Positions 8,899-16,564 of a stretch of 44,707 nucleotides of DNA are shown piece by piece. The notes beneath the pieces are model-generated. The model was not told where the DNA came from, did not search any database, and was given only the letters and a program-made list of their open reading frames with translations. The position numbers and the translations under genes were made by a program. How positions within the stretch are numbered: position 1 is the stretch's first letter; every line of letters starts with the position of its first letter. This DNA is from Rhodospirillaceae bacterium (GTDB lineage Bacteria > Pseudomonadota > Alphaproteobacteria > Rhodospirillales > Rhodospirillaceae), in the NCBI GenBank assembly GCA_947476925.1, contig CANJSF010000029.1:1-44707 (forward strand). Reading direction: 5' to 3'.

Positions 8899-10182
8899 AT
8901 GGGCGAGTGGACTGTTAGCCGCAATAACGACGACGATGATAAACCCAAGCGCAAAGCAGCCAAACCCGTCGCGCGGCGTTCGGCGCTGAAGACATCGGGC
9001 CTGGCCGCGGCTGGTGTGTTGGGCTTAGCGGCAGCAGCCATTGGCGGGCGCGCCTATCAAACGGGAGCATTGAATGCGTTCGATGAAGGCCTGGGCTTCG
9101 AACCGCTGCGCGCATGGAAAGCCCAGCTTGCAGCGTTTAAGGCCGCAAAAGGTGCGAAAACCGGCTCTCCCCTGACGGGCAATGCCAAGGGCCTGATCGC
9201 CGCGGGCTTGTTGGCCGCCAGCCCGCACAACTCGCAACCTTGGAAATTTATAATCCGCGACAAAACAATAGACGTTTTGGCCGATGACGCGCGCAACTTA
9301 GGCGCAATCGATCCACGCCGTCGGGAAATGTTGATTGGTCTTGGCTGCTGCATCGAAAACATGGTTCTGGGGGCCAGCGCCGTTGGCATTACACCTTTGC
9401 TCAATGTTTTCCCCGATGGGCCTGAAGGCGCCACAATCGCTCGCATTACGATTTACGACGGCACGGGCCAAGTGTCGAAGGAAGCCGAAGCCCTGGCCCG
9501 CCGCCAAACCGATCGCGGCCCCTATGTGGTGGCGCGCCAAATCGATTCAAAAATTCTCACCGCTTTAGACGCGCTTGTGAGTTCAGCCAGCACAAAACTC
9601 ATTTGGCTTCGCGCCGAGACCGATGCAGGCAAACGCTTTGCTGCCGCGACCATCAAAGCCACCGCTGATTTTATTGCCGATGCCGAGTTAGTTGCAGCAT
9701 CTGACAAATGGATGCGGCTGGGCCCCGGCAGCCACAGCGACGGCGTGACTTTGCCAACGGTTGGCCTACCGCCATTGATGACCCGCATGGCGCTTATGGT
9801 GCCGAAAGGGTTATCGGGCGACCCGAACCAAGCCTGGCTTGAGATGACGCGCGATGTGCATGTGGCCACGGCACCGCAATTCGGTTTGATCACTGTTCCT
9901 TCGCTTGATGACCGTGAAAGCCTGGTCGAAGCCGGGCGGTTGTGGCAACGCCTCCATGTCCAAGCAACCATCATGGGTCTGTCGGTCCAGCCGCTCAATC
10001 AACTGCTTGAAATGGCTGATCGCGATGCCGCATTAACTCGCCCCTCCCCAGCCGCAACATCGCTGGCAGGCTTGGCAACGCTCAGTGACAGCGTTTTCGC
10101 ATTTGCGTTCCGCATGGGTTACAGCCGTTCCATCACCAACCCCAGCCCGCGCCGCGGGATAACTGAGGTCACGGCGGCCTAG
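8899..10182 (+). CDS. Tat-signal Acg-type nitroreductase-fold protein
   Basis: A 427-residue protein. After a charged N-terminus comes a Tat-like motif A-R-R-S-A-L-K (R26-R27) and a hydrophobic segment to about residue 50. The signature S-P-H-N-S-Q-P-W (108-115) is characteristic of Acg-family FMN-binding oxidoreductases, which descend from a duplicated nitroreductase fold; the length also fits. Such proteins bind or sequester FMN and are tied to stress or nitro/quinone chemistry in other bacteria. Export to the periplasm or inner-membrane face is inferred from the leader. AGGATAA lies 9 nt before the ATG. It precedes three exported-type SDRs, and this grouping of exported redox proteins is unusual. 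Confidence 0.88.
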   Translation: MGEWTVSRNNDDDDKPKRKAAKPVARRSALKTSGLAAAGVLGLAAAAIGGRAYQTGALNAFDEGLGFEPLRAWKAQLAAFKAAKGAKTGSPLTGNAKGLIAAGLLAASPHNSQPWKFIIRDKTIDVLADDARNLGAIDPRRREMLIGLGCCIENMVLGASAVGITPLLNVFPDGPEGATIARITIYDGTGQVSKEAEALARRQTDRGPYVVARQIDSKILTALDALVSSASTKLIWLRAETDAGKRFAAATIKATADFIADAELVAASDKWMRLGPGSHSDGVTLPTVGLPPLMTRMALMVPKGLSGDPNQAWLEMTRDVHVATAPQFGLITVPSLDDRESLVEAGRLWQRLHVQATIMGLSVQPLNQLLEMADRDAALTRPSPAATSLAGLATLSDSVFAFAFRMGYSRSITNPSPRRGITEVTAA

Positions 10183-10279
10183 GCAAGACCCCCGTCCAAC
10201 GAGCGGGCACAGCCTGCATACCGTTTCCTGCTCGCACGTACTCGCCTATCATGGCCTCACATTTTTTGGGGAGGCTACC

Positions 10280-11101
10280 ATGACAGATACACCAACCATC
10301 ACGCGCCGAGACACTGTTGTTGGCGGCATCGCCATTGCTGCAGCCGCGAGCGCGGGAAGAAGTGCAACAGCGGCCGACGTGATGACTGTAATGATTACCG
10401 GCTCGAACCGCGGCATTGGGCTTGAGTTCGTCAAGCAGTACGCGGCAAAAGGTTGGGCGGTGATTGCCACCACACGTAGCCCCGACAAAGCCGATGAGCT
10501 GAAAAAAGTGGCGAGCACCAACAAAAAAGTCGTCATCGAACAACTCGATGTCACCGACAACGCCTCGGTCGATGCGCTGGCTGCGAAGTACAAAGGCAAG
10601 CCAATCGACCTACTGATCAACAACGCAGGCATCACTGGCGATTTCCGCAACCCCAAGCCGCAAAGCTTTGGCACGCTGGACCATACACAACGCGATGACT
10701 TCATGCATACCAATGCTCTGGGACCGCTGAAGGTTACCGAAGCGTTCTATGAAAACGTCAAACTCGGAAAAGGCAAAAAAATCACGGCGGTCACATCGTT
10801 GGCCGGCTCTTTTGGTGCCAAATTCGGCGGCGGTATTCCCGGCGGATATTGGTACAAAATCAGCAAAGCCTCGCTGAATGCGGCCATGGTGAATGTCTCC
10901 ATGGATGCCAAGAAGGATGGCGTGATTGTGACCCTTCTCTCCCCTGGCACTGTGCGCGTTGAAAAAATCGGCAACGTGCAAATGCCGGGTTTGATCGAAC
11001 CGCTCGAGAGCATCAGCGGCATGATTAAAGTCATCGATGGGCTAACGATGGACGACGCCGGGGTGATTATTCGCTATAACGGCGAACGCCAACCGGTTTA
11101 A
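10280..11101 (+). CDS. SDR-family oxidoreductase with Tat-like leader (copy 1 of 3)
   Basis: A 273-residue short-chain dehydrogenase. The leader has T-R-R-D-T-V-V (R9-R10), a hydrophobic Ala-rich stretch and A-T-A-A-D near 29-33. The Rossmann motif G-S-N-R-G-I-G lies at 41-47, N-N-A-G near 114, Ser 173 and the catalytic Y-K-I-S-K at 192-196, so the catalytic set is complete. GGGGAGG precedes the ATG. SDRs are normally cytoplasmic; a Tat leader implies export with NAD(P) already bound, as is known for glucose-fructose oxidoreductase (a different fold family). It is first of three adjacent paralogues. Confidence 0.92.
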   Translation: MTDTPTITRRDTVVGGIAIAAAASAGRSATAADVMTVMITGSNRGIGLEFVKQYAAKGWAVIATTRSPDKADELKKVASTNKKVVIEQLDVTDNASVDALAAKYKGKPIDLLINNAGITGDFRNPKPQSFGTLDHTQRDDFMHTNALGPLKVTEAFYENVKLGKGKKITAVTSLAGSFGAKFGGGIPGGYWYKISKASLNAAMVNVSMDAKKDGVIVTLLSPGTVRVEKIGNVQMPGLIEPLESISGMIKVIDGLTMDDAGVIIRYNGERQPV

Positions 11102-11121
11102 CCGGCACCCGGAGCATACAG

Positions 11122-11925
11122 ATGCCTGCTAAAATTCCGCGCCGCACGACACTGGTTGGTATGGCCGCGACATTCAGCACGCTGGCTGCCAAACCCGTCT
11201 ATGCTCAGGGTATGGGAACAGTGCTGATCACCGGGGCCTCGCGCGGCATCGGCTTTGAGTTCGCCAAACGCTACGCCGAAACCGGCTGGACGGTCATCGC
11301 CACGGCGCGCGACCCCGCCATGGCCGAGCCGCTCAAGGCTTTAGCCAAGGCGCATAAGAATATCCGCATCGAAAAGCTCGACGTCAGCGATGTCAAAGCT
11401 GTGGACGCTTTGGCCGAGAAGTTGAAAGGCACGGCCATCGACGTGCTGATCAACAACGCAGGCATTTCGGGCGGATCGCAAAACCAAAAAGTGGGCGCCA
11501 TCAAGTACGAGGTCTTTGACGACGTCATGCACACAAACGTACTCGGCCCGATTAAAATGGCCGAAGCCTTTGCGCCACACGTTGCCGCCAGCACGCAGAA
11601 GAAAATCATCAGCATCAGTTCCACCGAAGGCTCGCTGGCGGGCATTTCTGCCCGGCCCGACGTCAACAGCATCTTTTATCGTGCTAGCAAATCCGCGCTG
11701 AATATGGCGATGATCAACATGGCCAAAGCGCTGAAAGACAAAGGCATCATCGTCATCATGCTGTCTCCGGGTTTAGTGCAGACCGATTTTGTGGGCGATT
11801 TACGCCTGCCGATCATGATCAGCGCAGAACAAAGTGTCGCCATGACGATGCCGATCATTGCTCGGGTCACGATGGACGACACGGGCAAATATTTCCGCCA
11901 CACCGGGGACCTCGCGGCGTGGTGA
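11122..11925 (+). CDS. SDR-family oxidoreductase with Tat-like leader (copy 2 of 3)
   Basis: 267 residues, 20 nt after copy 1. The leader P-R-R-T-T-L-V (R7-R8) is followed by a hydrophobic stretch and V-Y-A-Q near 26-29. The cofactor motif G-A-S-R-G-I-G lies at 38-44, N-N-A-G near 111, S-S-T-E-G before the active site and Y-R-A-S-K at 186-190. Closely similar to copy 3 throughout the catalytic half, pointing to local duplication. Substrate unknown. It ends one base before the spacer leading to copy 3, so the three are likely one transcript. Confidence 0.92.
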   Translation: MPAKIPRRTTLVGMAATFSTLAAKPVYAQGMGTVLITGASRGIGFEFAKRYAETGWTVIATARDPAMAEPLKALAKAHKNIRIEKLDVSDVKAVDALAEKLKGTAIDVLINNAGISGGSQNQKVGAIKYEVFDDVMHTNVLGPIKMAEAFAPHVAASTQKKIISISSTEGSLAGISARPDVNSIFYRASKSALNMAMINMAKALKDKGIIVIMLSPGLVQTDFVGDLRLPIMISAEQSVAMTMPIIARVTMDDTGKYFRHTGDLAAW

Positions 11926-11964
11926 TTGCAGTACCGCTTTGCACGAGACAATGGAGACACACCG

Positions 11965-12783
11965 ATGACCGATGACATCGAACGCCGCGATGTGTTGATT
12001 GCCACAGCCATGTTCACGACTATGCTGGGCATGGGGTTTTGGACCGAAGCAGCCATGGCCGCAGATGCCAAACCCTCGACAACGGTGCTGATCACGGGGG
12101 CCTCGCGCGGCATCGGTACTGAGTTCGTCAAGCAGTACGCCGCGCGCGGCTACACTGTCATCGCCACAGCGCGCGACCCTGCCAAAGCGGTCGATCTTCA
12201 AGCGCTCGCCAAAGCCAACAAGAATATCAGCATCGAACGGATGGATGTGCTCGATCACGCGAGCATTGATGCACTGGCCGCTAAGCTGAAAGGCAAGCCC
12301 ATCGATATTCTTGTGAATAACGCAGGCATCGGCGGCGGCGGCGTGAATCAAGTCTTCGGTAAAATTAATTACGCCGTGTTTGACGACGTCATGAAAACAA
12401 ATGTCGAAGGCCCGCTCAAGGTCTCTGAAGCCTTCATCGATAACGTCGCAGCCAGCAATATGAAAAAAATCATGATGGTGTCTTCATCCCAAGGCTCCGT
12501 CGCCTCAGTGCGTTCGGCCAGCTTGTATTTCTACCGAGCCAGCAAATCAGCATTGAATATGGTCACCGTCAATTTGGCCAAGGCCTTGAAAGACAAAGGC
12601 GTGATTGTTGGCATGGTAGCCCCCGGGGCCACGGACACAGATTTCATGATCGAAGTGCGCGGACGCATGCCCTTGGGCAAGCCCAGTGAGCGCACGGCGG
12701 GCATGATCGTGCAAATCGATGCCTTCACAATGGAAAAATCAGGCCAGTTCTTTGAATGGAACGGCGAAACAGTGCCGTGGTAA
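11965..12783 (+). CDS. SDR-family oxidoreductase with Tat-like leader (copy 3 of 3)
   Basis: 272 residues. The ATG at 11965 follows GGAG with suitable spacing; an upstream in-frame TTG at 11926 would add 13 residues before the leader and is less likely. The leader has E-R-R-D-V-L-I (R7-R8), a hydrophobic Met-rich stretch and A-M-A-A-D near 30-34. G-A-S-R-G-I-G lies at 45-51, N-N-A-G about 70 residues further, and Y-R-A-S-K-S-A-L-N-M forms the active site, shared almost exactly with copy 2. Complete catalytic set, so probably active. Third of the paralogous set. Confidence 0.92.
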   Translation: MTDDIERRDVLIATAMFTTMLGMGFWTEAAMAADAKPSTTVLITGASRGIGTEFVKQYAARGYTVIATARDPAKAVDLQALAKANKNISIERMDVLDHASIDALAAKLKGKPIDILVNNAGIGGGGVNQVFGKINYAVFDDVMKTNVEGPLKVSEAFIDNVAASNMKKIMMVSSSQGSVASVRSASLYFYRASKSALNMVTVNLAKALKDKGVIVGMVAPGATDTDFMIEVRGRMPLGKPSERTAGMIVQIDAFTMEKSGQFFEWNGETVPW

Positions 12784-12830
12784 CTCGCAAAGGCCTTGCA
12801 AAAATGCGGCGCGCTTCGTAACTGTCTTGA

Positions 12831-13571
12831 ATGCAGCGATCGCTCATTTTTATTCGATCGGCCATTTTCAGCGTCGCGTTTTATACGTGGACAGTGCTGT
12901 GCACCTTGCTCATGATTCCATGCCATCTCGCGCCTTACACGTGGATGCTCTGGTGGTGCCGAACCTGGCAAAATGGCACAATCTTTTTGCTTTGGCTGAT
13001 TTGCGGCGTTCGGGTTGAAGTCCGCGGCCTTCTACATAAGCCGAGCGGCGCAGCCTTGATTGCAGCCAAGCATCAATGCTCGTTTGATGCTTTTGCACCG
13101 CTCGCGCTCTTTGAACTGCCCTGCATTGTTGCCAAGCAGGAACTGATGCGTATCCCATTGTTTGGCAGTCATGCAATGCACGCGGGTGTGTTCCTCACAG
13201 TTGATCGGGGCGCGCACGCCAAAGCCTTGCGATCTTTACTCAGCCAAGGGCGCAACGTACTGGCCGCCGGTCGACAACTGGTGATCTACCCCGAAGGCAC
13301 GCGCGCGGCATTGGGCGCGCCCCCTGACTACAAGCAAGGCGTGGCCGCACTCTATACCCATTTAAACGTGCCCTGCACGCCCATGGCGACCAATGCAGGC
13401 GCACATTGGCGCGCGGGCAGCATGCTGCGCGTGCCGGGCACTATTGTGTTTGAATACTTGCCGGTTATTCCGGCGGGGCTGCCGCGTGATGAATTTATGG
13501 CCACATTGCAAGAGCGCATTGAAACCGCAAGCAATGCGTTGCTCGGTGAAAGCAGCCCAAGCGCGGCCTAG
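12831..13571 (+). CDS. plsC: 1-acyl-sn-glycerol-3-phosphate acyltransferase
   Basis: A 246-residue lysophosphatidate acyltransferase of the PlsC family, which adds the second acyl chain in phosphatidic acid synthesis at the inner membrane. Two hydrophobic segments lie at about 8-30 and 45-62. Motif I is H-Q-C-S-F-D (H81 to D86, the H-x4-D catalytic pair) and motif III is Y-P-E-G-T-R (153-158). A G-V-F-L-T-V-D-R-G segment (about 119-127) matches motif II. No strong ribosome site is visible before the ATG. Its stop overlaps the stop of the convergent tannase gene by 3 bases. Confidence 0.94.
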   Translation: MQRSLIFIRSAIFSVAFYTWTVLCTLLMIPCHLAPYTWMLWWCRTWQNGTIFLLWLICGVRVEVRGLLHKPSGAALIAAKHQCSFDAFAPLALFELPCIVAKQELMRIPLFGSHAMHAGVFLTVDRGAHAKALRSLLSQGRNVLAAGRQLVIYPEGTRAALGAPPDYKQGVAALYTHLNVPCTPMATNAGAHWRAGSMLRVPGTIVFEYLPVIPAGLPRDEFMATLQERIETASNALLGESSPSAA

Positions 13572-15124
13572 TCCCGCTTGGGCACTTGCCGCTTAAATCC
13601 TTCGGGAACGATATGTTCTTTGTTGCCCTCGTAGCGCGCCGTCTCTGGGAATGGGAAGACGGGCCTTGAAAATGTCTCCGCGCCATTTGCATCGCGGTGC
13701 GTGCCGATCAAACTTTGCGGCGCCTTGCCCTGCTCAACCCATTCTTCAATCGCCGTAATAAAATCGAACTCGTTCGCCCCGGCTCCGCCGCCACAATGGT
13801 CCATACCTGGGATCATGTAGAGTTGAGCGACGTCGTTCATGGCCTCGGGTCCGCCCATCGTGGCTGTGGCAGCTTCGAAGTAATCAACAGTGTTCAGCAC
13901 CGGGCCATCTTGCCAGCCATGGTAAACAATCATGCGGCCACCGCGATCGCGAAAGCCACGCAGGTCGGGGTTAAAGCCGGAACTCAGATGGAGCATAAAA
14001 TTCATACGGTCGGTGTCGGTGTCGAGATTGAATTGGTCAACTTTGTAGGCGGGGCCGGGATCTTCAGCGAAGGCAAGAAAGCGGAAGTTGTCCTCGGCGT
14101 ATTTCAAGTATGGTCCGGGGCCGCCATCGTTTGAGACAACAGTGCCTAACCAGTTCAGCTCGCTGCCGGGCAAATGGCCGCCGGGCGTCAGGCGCGTGCC
14201 ATCCGATGTTGCTGGACCTGCATAAATTTTACGCGCTGCATCAACTTGCGCACTCGTGAGGCAATCCGCGCGCGGGATCAGATCGCCGGACAAACCTTTG
14301 CATTGCAACTCGGCAGGATCGAAGTCGCAAGCGCGTGGGTCTTCGATCACGCCATCGGCCAGGCCATCTTTGGCATCACACTTCTTCATCACGGCTGCGC
14401 GCAAGACATACACGTGCGCGGTATCTAGAATCGCGCGCTTATTGTCATCAAGGTTGGCCATGCTCGACCAATAAAAGTTAAGCGCGCCGGCCTTGGGGGC
14501 CACCGGCGCACCGGCAACAATGCCATCGAAGTCGGCAGGAAAACGTTGCGCTTCGATGAGGCCCTGTCGGCCTCCCGTCGAGCAGCCACGAAAGTAGGAC
14601 TGCGTGGCGTTGACCCCTTGAAATGCGCGGACGATGGCTTTGGCGGCAAGCGCCGTCACGTGAGTGGCGCGGAAACCATAGTCAATCTCGGCATCTCGGT
14701 TGTTGTACGCCCAGGTGGTGTCAAGAATTGTACCGGTGTGGCCCATATCAGTGGCCACGGTCGCATAGCCGCGTTTGAGCGCATCGTTGGCTTCGTCAAT
14801 CATGATGATGCCGCAGTAGGCCCGACACCCTTGCATGAAAAGCTTGCCGTTCCAGTTCGCCAAAGGCAGACGCAGTTCAAAACCCACATGAGGTGAAACA
14901 GTGCCACGCACCTTGCAGTGCGCAGGAACATCGGCTGCTGTCGCTACGAGTACGGCTGATTGAACGGCTGTGGGCGCTTCGGTTAAGCCCGCAAAGCTCA
15001 TACGTGCCAAATCAGCGCAAGCCACAATCGGGGCAGGGCCAGATCGGGCAGCCGTATCGTCCTGCGCCAGTCCGGGCGATGACGAAAATACCAGAGCGGC
15101 GATGAAAGTGCGTAACACGAGCAA
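13568..15124 (-). CDS. secreted tannase/feruloyl-esterase family protein
   Basis: A 518-residue PF07519 hydrolase with a Sec signal (hydrophobic 4-15, G-L-A-Q near 18-21). The catalytic elbow is G-C-S-T-G-G-R-Q-G. The acid lies in H-G-W-Q-D-G, and the His in M-D-H-C-G-G-G; the paired Cys around the Ser and His sites are typical of this family. Members hydrolyse esters of gallic or hydroxycinnamic acids and related aromatic esters. The start is TTG at 15124, directly abutting the previous stop; GTG at 15118 is an alternative. It is the last gene of a minus-strand unit after a UbiX-type gene, tying aromatic-ester hydrolysis to aromatic-acid decarboxylation. Confidence 0.93.
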   Translation of the reverse strand: MLVLRTFIAALVFSSSPGLAQDDTAARSGPAPIVACADLARMSFAGLTEAPTAVQSAVLVATAADVPAHCKVRGTVSPHVGFELRLPLANWNGKLFMQGCRAYCGIIMIDEANDALKRGYATVATDMGHTGTILDTTWAYNNRDAEIDYGFRATHVTALAAKAIVRAFQGVNATQSYFRGCSTGGRQGLIEAQRFPADFDGIVAGAPVAPKAGALNFYWSSMANLDDNKRAILDTAHVYVLRAAVMKKCDAKDGLADGVIEDPRACDFDPAELQCKGLSGDLIPRADCLTSAQVDAARKIYAGPATSDGTRLTPGGHLPGSELNWLGTVVSNDGGPGPYLKYAEDNFRFLAFAEDPGPAYKVDQFNLDTDTDRMNFMLHLSSGFNPDLRGFRDRGGRMIVYHGWQDGPVLNTVDYFEAATATMGGPEAMNDVAQLYMIPGMDHCGGGAGANEFDFITAIEEWVEQGKAPQSLIGTHRDANGAETFSRPVFPFPETARYEGNKEHIVPEGFKRQVPKRD

Positions 15125-15706
15125 CTAGCCGAAGACCGCCTGCAGAAGGCGGACGACATGGGTCTGGCCCAGGGGATCAAGTTTCACGCCCGTTGCGGTG
15201 AAATAAACATTGAGGTTGTTTTGTGCATCTTGGCGTTGCTCGGCCGAGGAGCGCAGATGGTCGGTCATCTCATTGTCGATCACCAAACTGAACATCGCCA
15301 TCATTTGCAGCTGTTCCATGTCGACTTCAGACTGCCGAATACGATCACGCAGGATGTTGGCGGCCGATAGTTCTGGGCCACCCATGTCGGTGTTGACAAT
15401 GAAGTCTTTGAAATTGTGCCGGCAGGTGCGCAACGGTTCAACGAACGAACGTTGCCAATCGCGCGACAGCTTAATGGCAGCGCCCAGATAGCGCGCCAAG
15501 TGTCCGCCCGGGGTGCCGCGTTGCGCCAACCACAGGCAGTACATCACCATTGTTACATCCGCGCCGAGGCGATTTTGTAGCGCCAAGCAGGACTTTTCGA
15601 CATCTGGCTCGCCGTACGCCCACGTTGAAAACTCCCAAAAGGGATTTCCGGACGCGATATCAATTTCTTTGGCTTTGATCATGGCTGATGCATTGACAAA
15701 ATTCAT
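15125..15706 (-). CDS. TIGR02444 (DUF2390) family protein
   Basis: A 193-residue helical cytoplasmic protein. The N-terminal block (F-W-E-F-S-x-W-A-Y then C-L-A-L-Q-x-R-x-G-A-D-V-T and Y-C-L-W-L-A) is the hallmark of TIGR02444, a proteobacterial family of unknown function. The start ATG at 15704-15706 overlaps the UbiX stop as ATGA, which favours this start over the internal ATG at 15682. The C-terminal half is longer than I would expect for a minimal family member and is rich in Asp/Gln. Function is unknown. Confidence 0.85.
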   Translation of the reverse strand: MNFVNASAMIKAKEIDIASGNPFWEFSTWAYGEPDVEKSCLALQNRLGADVTMVMYCLWLAQRGTPGGHLARYLGAAIKLSRDWQRSFVEPLRTCRHNFKDFIVNTDMGGPELSAANILRDRIRQSEVDMEQLQMMAMFSLVIDNEMTDHLRSSAEQRQDAQNNLNVYFTATGVKLDPLGQTHVVRLLQAVFG

Positions 15707-16347
15707 GTGGGCCTACGTCTTGTTTTTCTTTTTGTTTTGGACTGTTGGGGAGCTTCGTCTTCGCGGTCATCTGGCTCGCCCCATCGCTTGACAAGCCCCG
15801 TGTCGATGTCGAACAAATCGAGGGCCCGACCAACCGTGTGGTTCACAATGTCATCGATGGTTTTCGGAGCGGTGTAAAAAGCGGGAACCGGCGTTGCAAT
15901 GATCGCGCCGATTTCGGCCGCCGCTGTCAATGTGCGCAAATGGCCCACATGCAATGGCGTTTCGCGCACCATCAACACCAAGCGCCGGCGCTCTTTCAAC
16001 ACAACATCGGCTGCACGCGTGAGCAGCGATGACGTAACACCCGTCGTAATTTCCGACACTGTGCGGATTGAGCATGGCGCGATGATCATGCCTTGGGTTT
16101 TGAACGAGCCCGATGAAATGCCGGCGCCAATGTCGACATTGTTGTAAACAACGCTCGCCAACGCACGCACATCTTTGACTTTGAAATTTGTCTCATAGGC
16201 CAGCGTGATTTCGGCGGCCTTTGACATCGCGAGATGCGTCTCGATTCCCGCATGGCGCAAAACTTCAAGCATGCGGATGCCGTAAATGACGCCAGACGCC
16301 CCACTGATTCCAACGATGATTCGTTTTTGACTGCTCGTCTTCGTCAT
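15703..16347 (-). CDS. ubiX: UbiX-family flavin prenyltransferase
   Basis: About 214 residues. The family makes prenylated FMN, the cofactor of UbiD-type decarboxylases, by joining dimethylallyl phosphate to FMN. The N-terminal FMN site reads I-V-G-I-S-G-A-S-G-V-I-Y-G. S-I-R-T-V-S-E-I-T-T-G-V, R-R-L-V-L-M-V-R-E-T-P-L-H and P-A-F-Y-T-A-P complete the family pattern. The start at 16347 fits the usual short N-terminus; 16383 is an alternative with no better ribosome site. A basic tail (K-R-K-T-R-R-R) closes the protein. It is divergent from a UbiD-type gene about 200 bases away, an expected functional pair. A bsdB/vdcB-like catabolic role is as likely as a ubiquinone role. Confidence 0.92.
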   Translation of the reverse strand: MTKTSSQKRIIVGISGASGVIYGIRMLEVLRHAGIETHLAMSKAAEITLAYETNFKVKDVRALASVVYNNVDIGAGISSGSFKTQGMIIAPCSIRTVSEITTGVTSSLLTRAADVVLKERRRLVLMVRETPLHVGHLRTLTAAAEIGAIIATPVPAFYTAPKTIDDIVNHTVGRALDLFDIDTGLVKRWGEPDDREDEAPQQSKTKRKTRRRPT

Positions 16348-16478
16348 CAATCCGCTCGGATGTGGCCTGTTCACCGCACGCATGAGGGGAACAAGTTCTC
16401 GCTATACATTACCGTCAAGCATCCCACATCTAGGGTTTCAGTAAGGTTAAGGATTGTGGCTTTCCCCGGAAACTCGGG

Positions 16479-16508
16479 TTGACTTAAATATAAAGGTATA
16501 TTTATATA
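16479..16508 (+). promoter_or_regulatory. candidate sigma-70-type promoter for the UbiD operon
   Basis: TTGACT (16479-16484) and TATATA (16503-16508) are separated by 18 nt, a plausible -35/-10 pair in an unusually AT-rich pocket. The predicted start lies near 16515, about 50 bases before the UbiD start. The -10 is embedded in a palindrome, suggesting repression by occlusion. Confidence 0.55.
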
Positions 16509-16510
16509 CC
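16495..16510. promoter_or_regulatory. candidate operator: palindrome in UbiX/UbiD divergent region
   Basis: GGTATATTTATATACC consists of two perfect 7-bp arms around TT. It covers the candidate -10 box and lies between the two divergent units. The operon it controls ends with a GntR/UTRA regulator whose family binds GT...AC palindromes, so autoregulation is inferred. A related palindrome occurs at 34653-34662. Confidence 0.5.
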
Positions 16511-16564
16511 AATAAGAATTGGGGTGGGCTTGAACGCTCCTAGAACTTGCCTGGGGAGAGGGCG

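Noticed and set aside
13568-13571. Possible frameshift at the plsC/tannase junction
   Set aside because: The two genes simply converge with overlapping stop codons; both proteins have normal C-termini.
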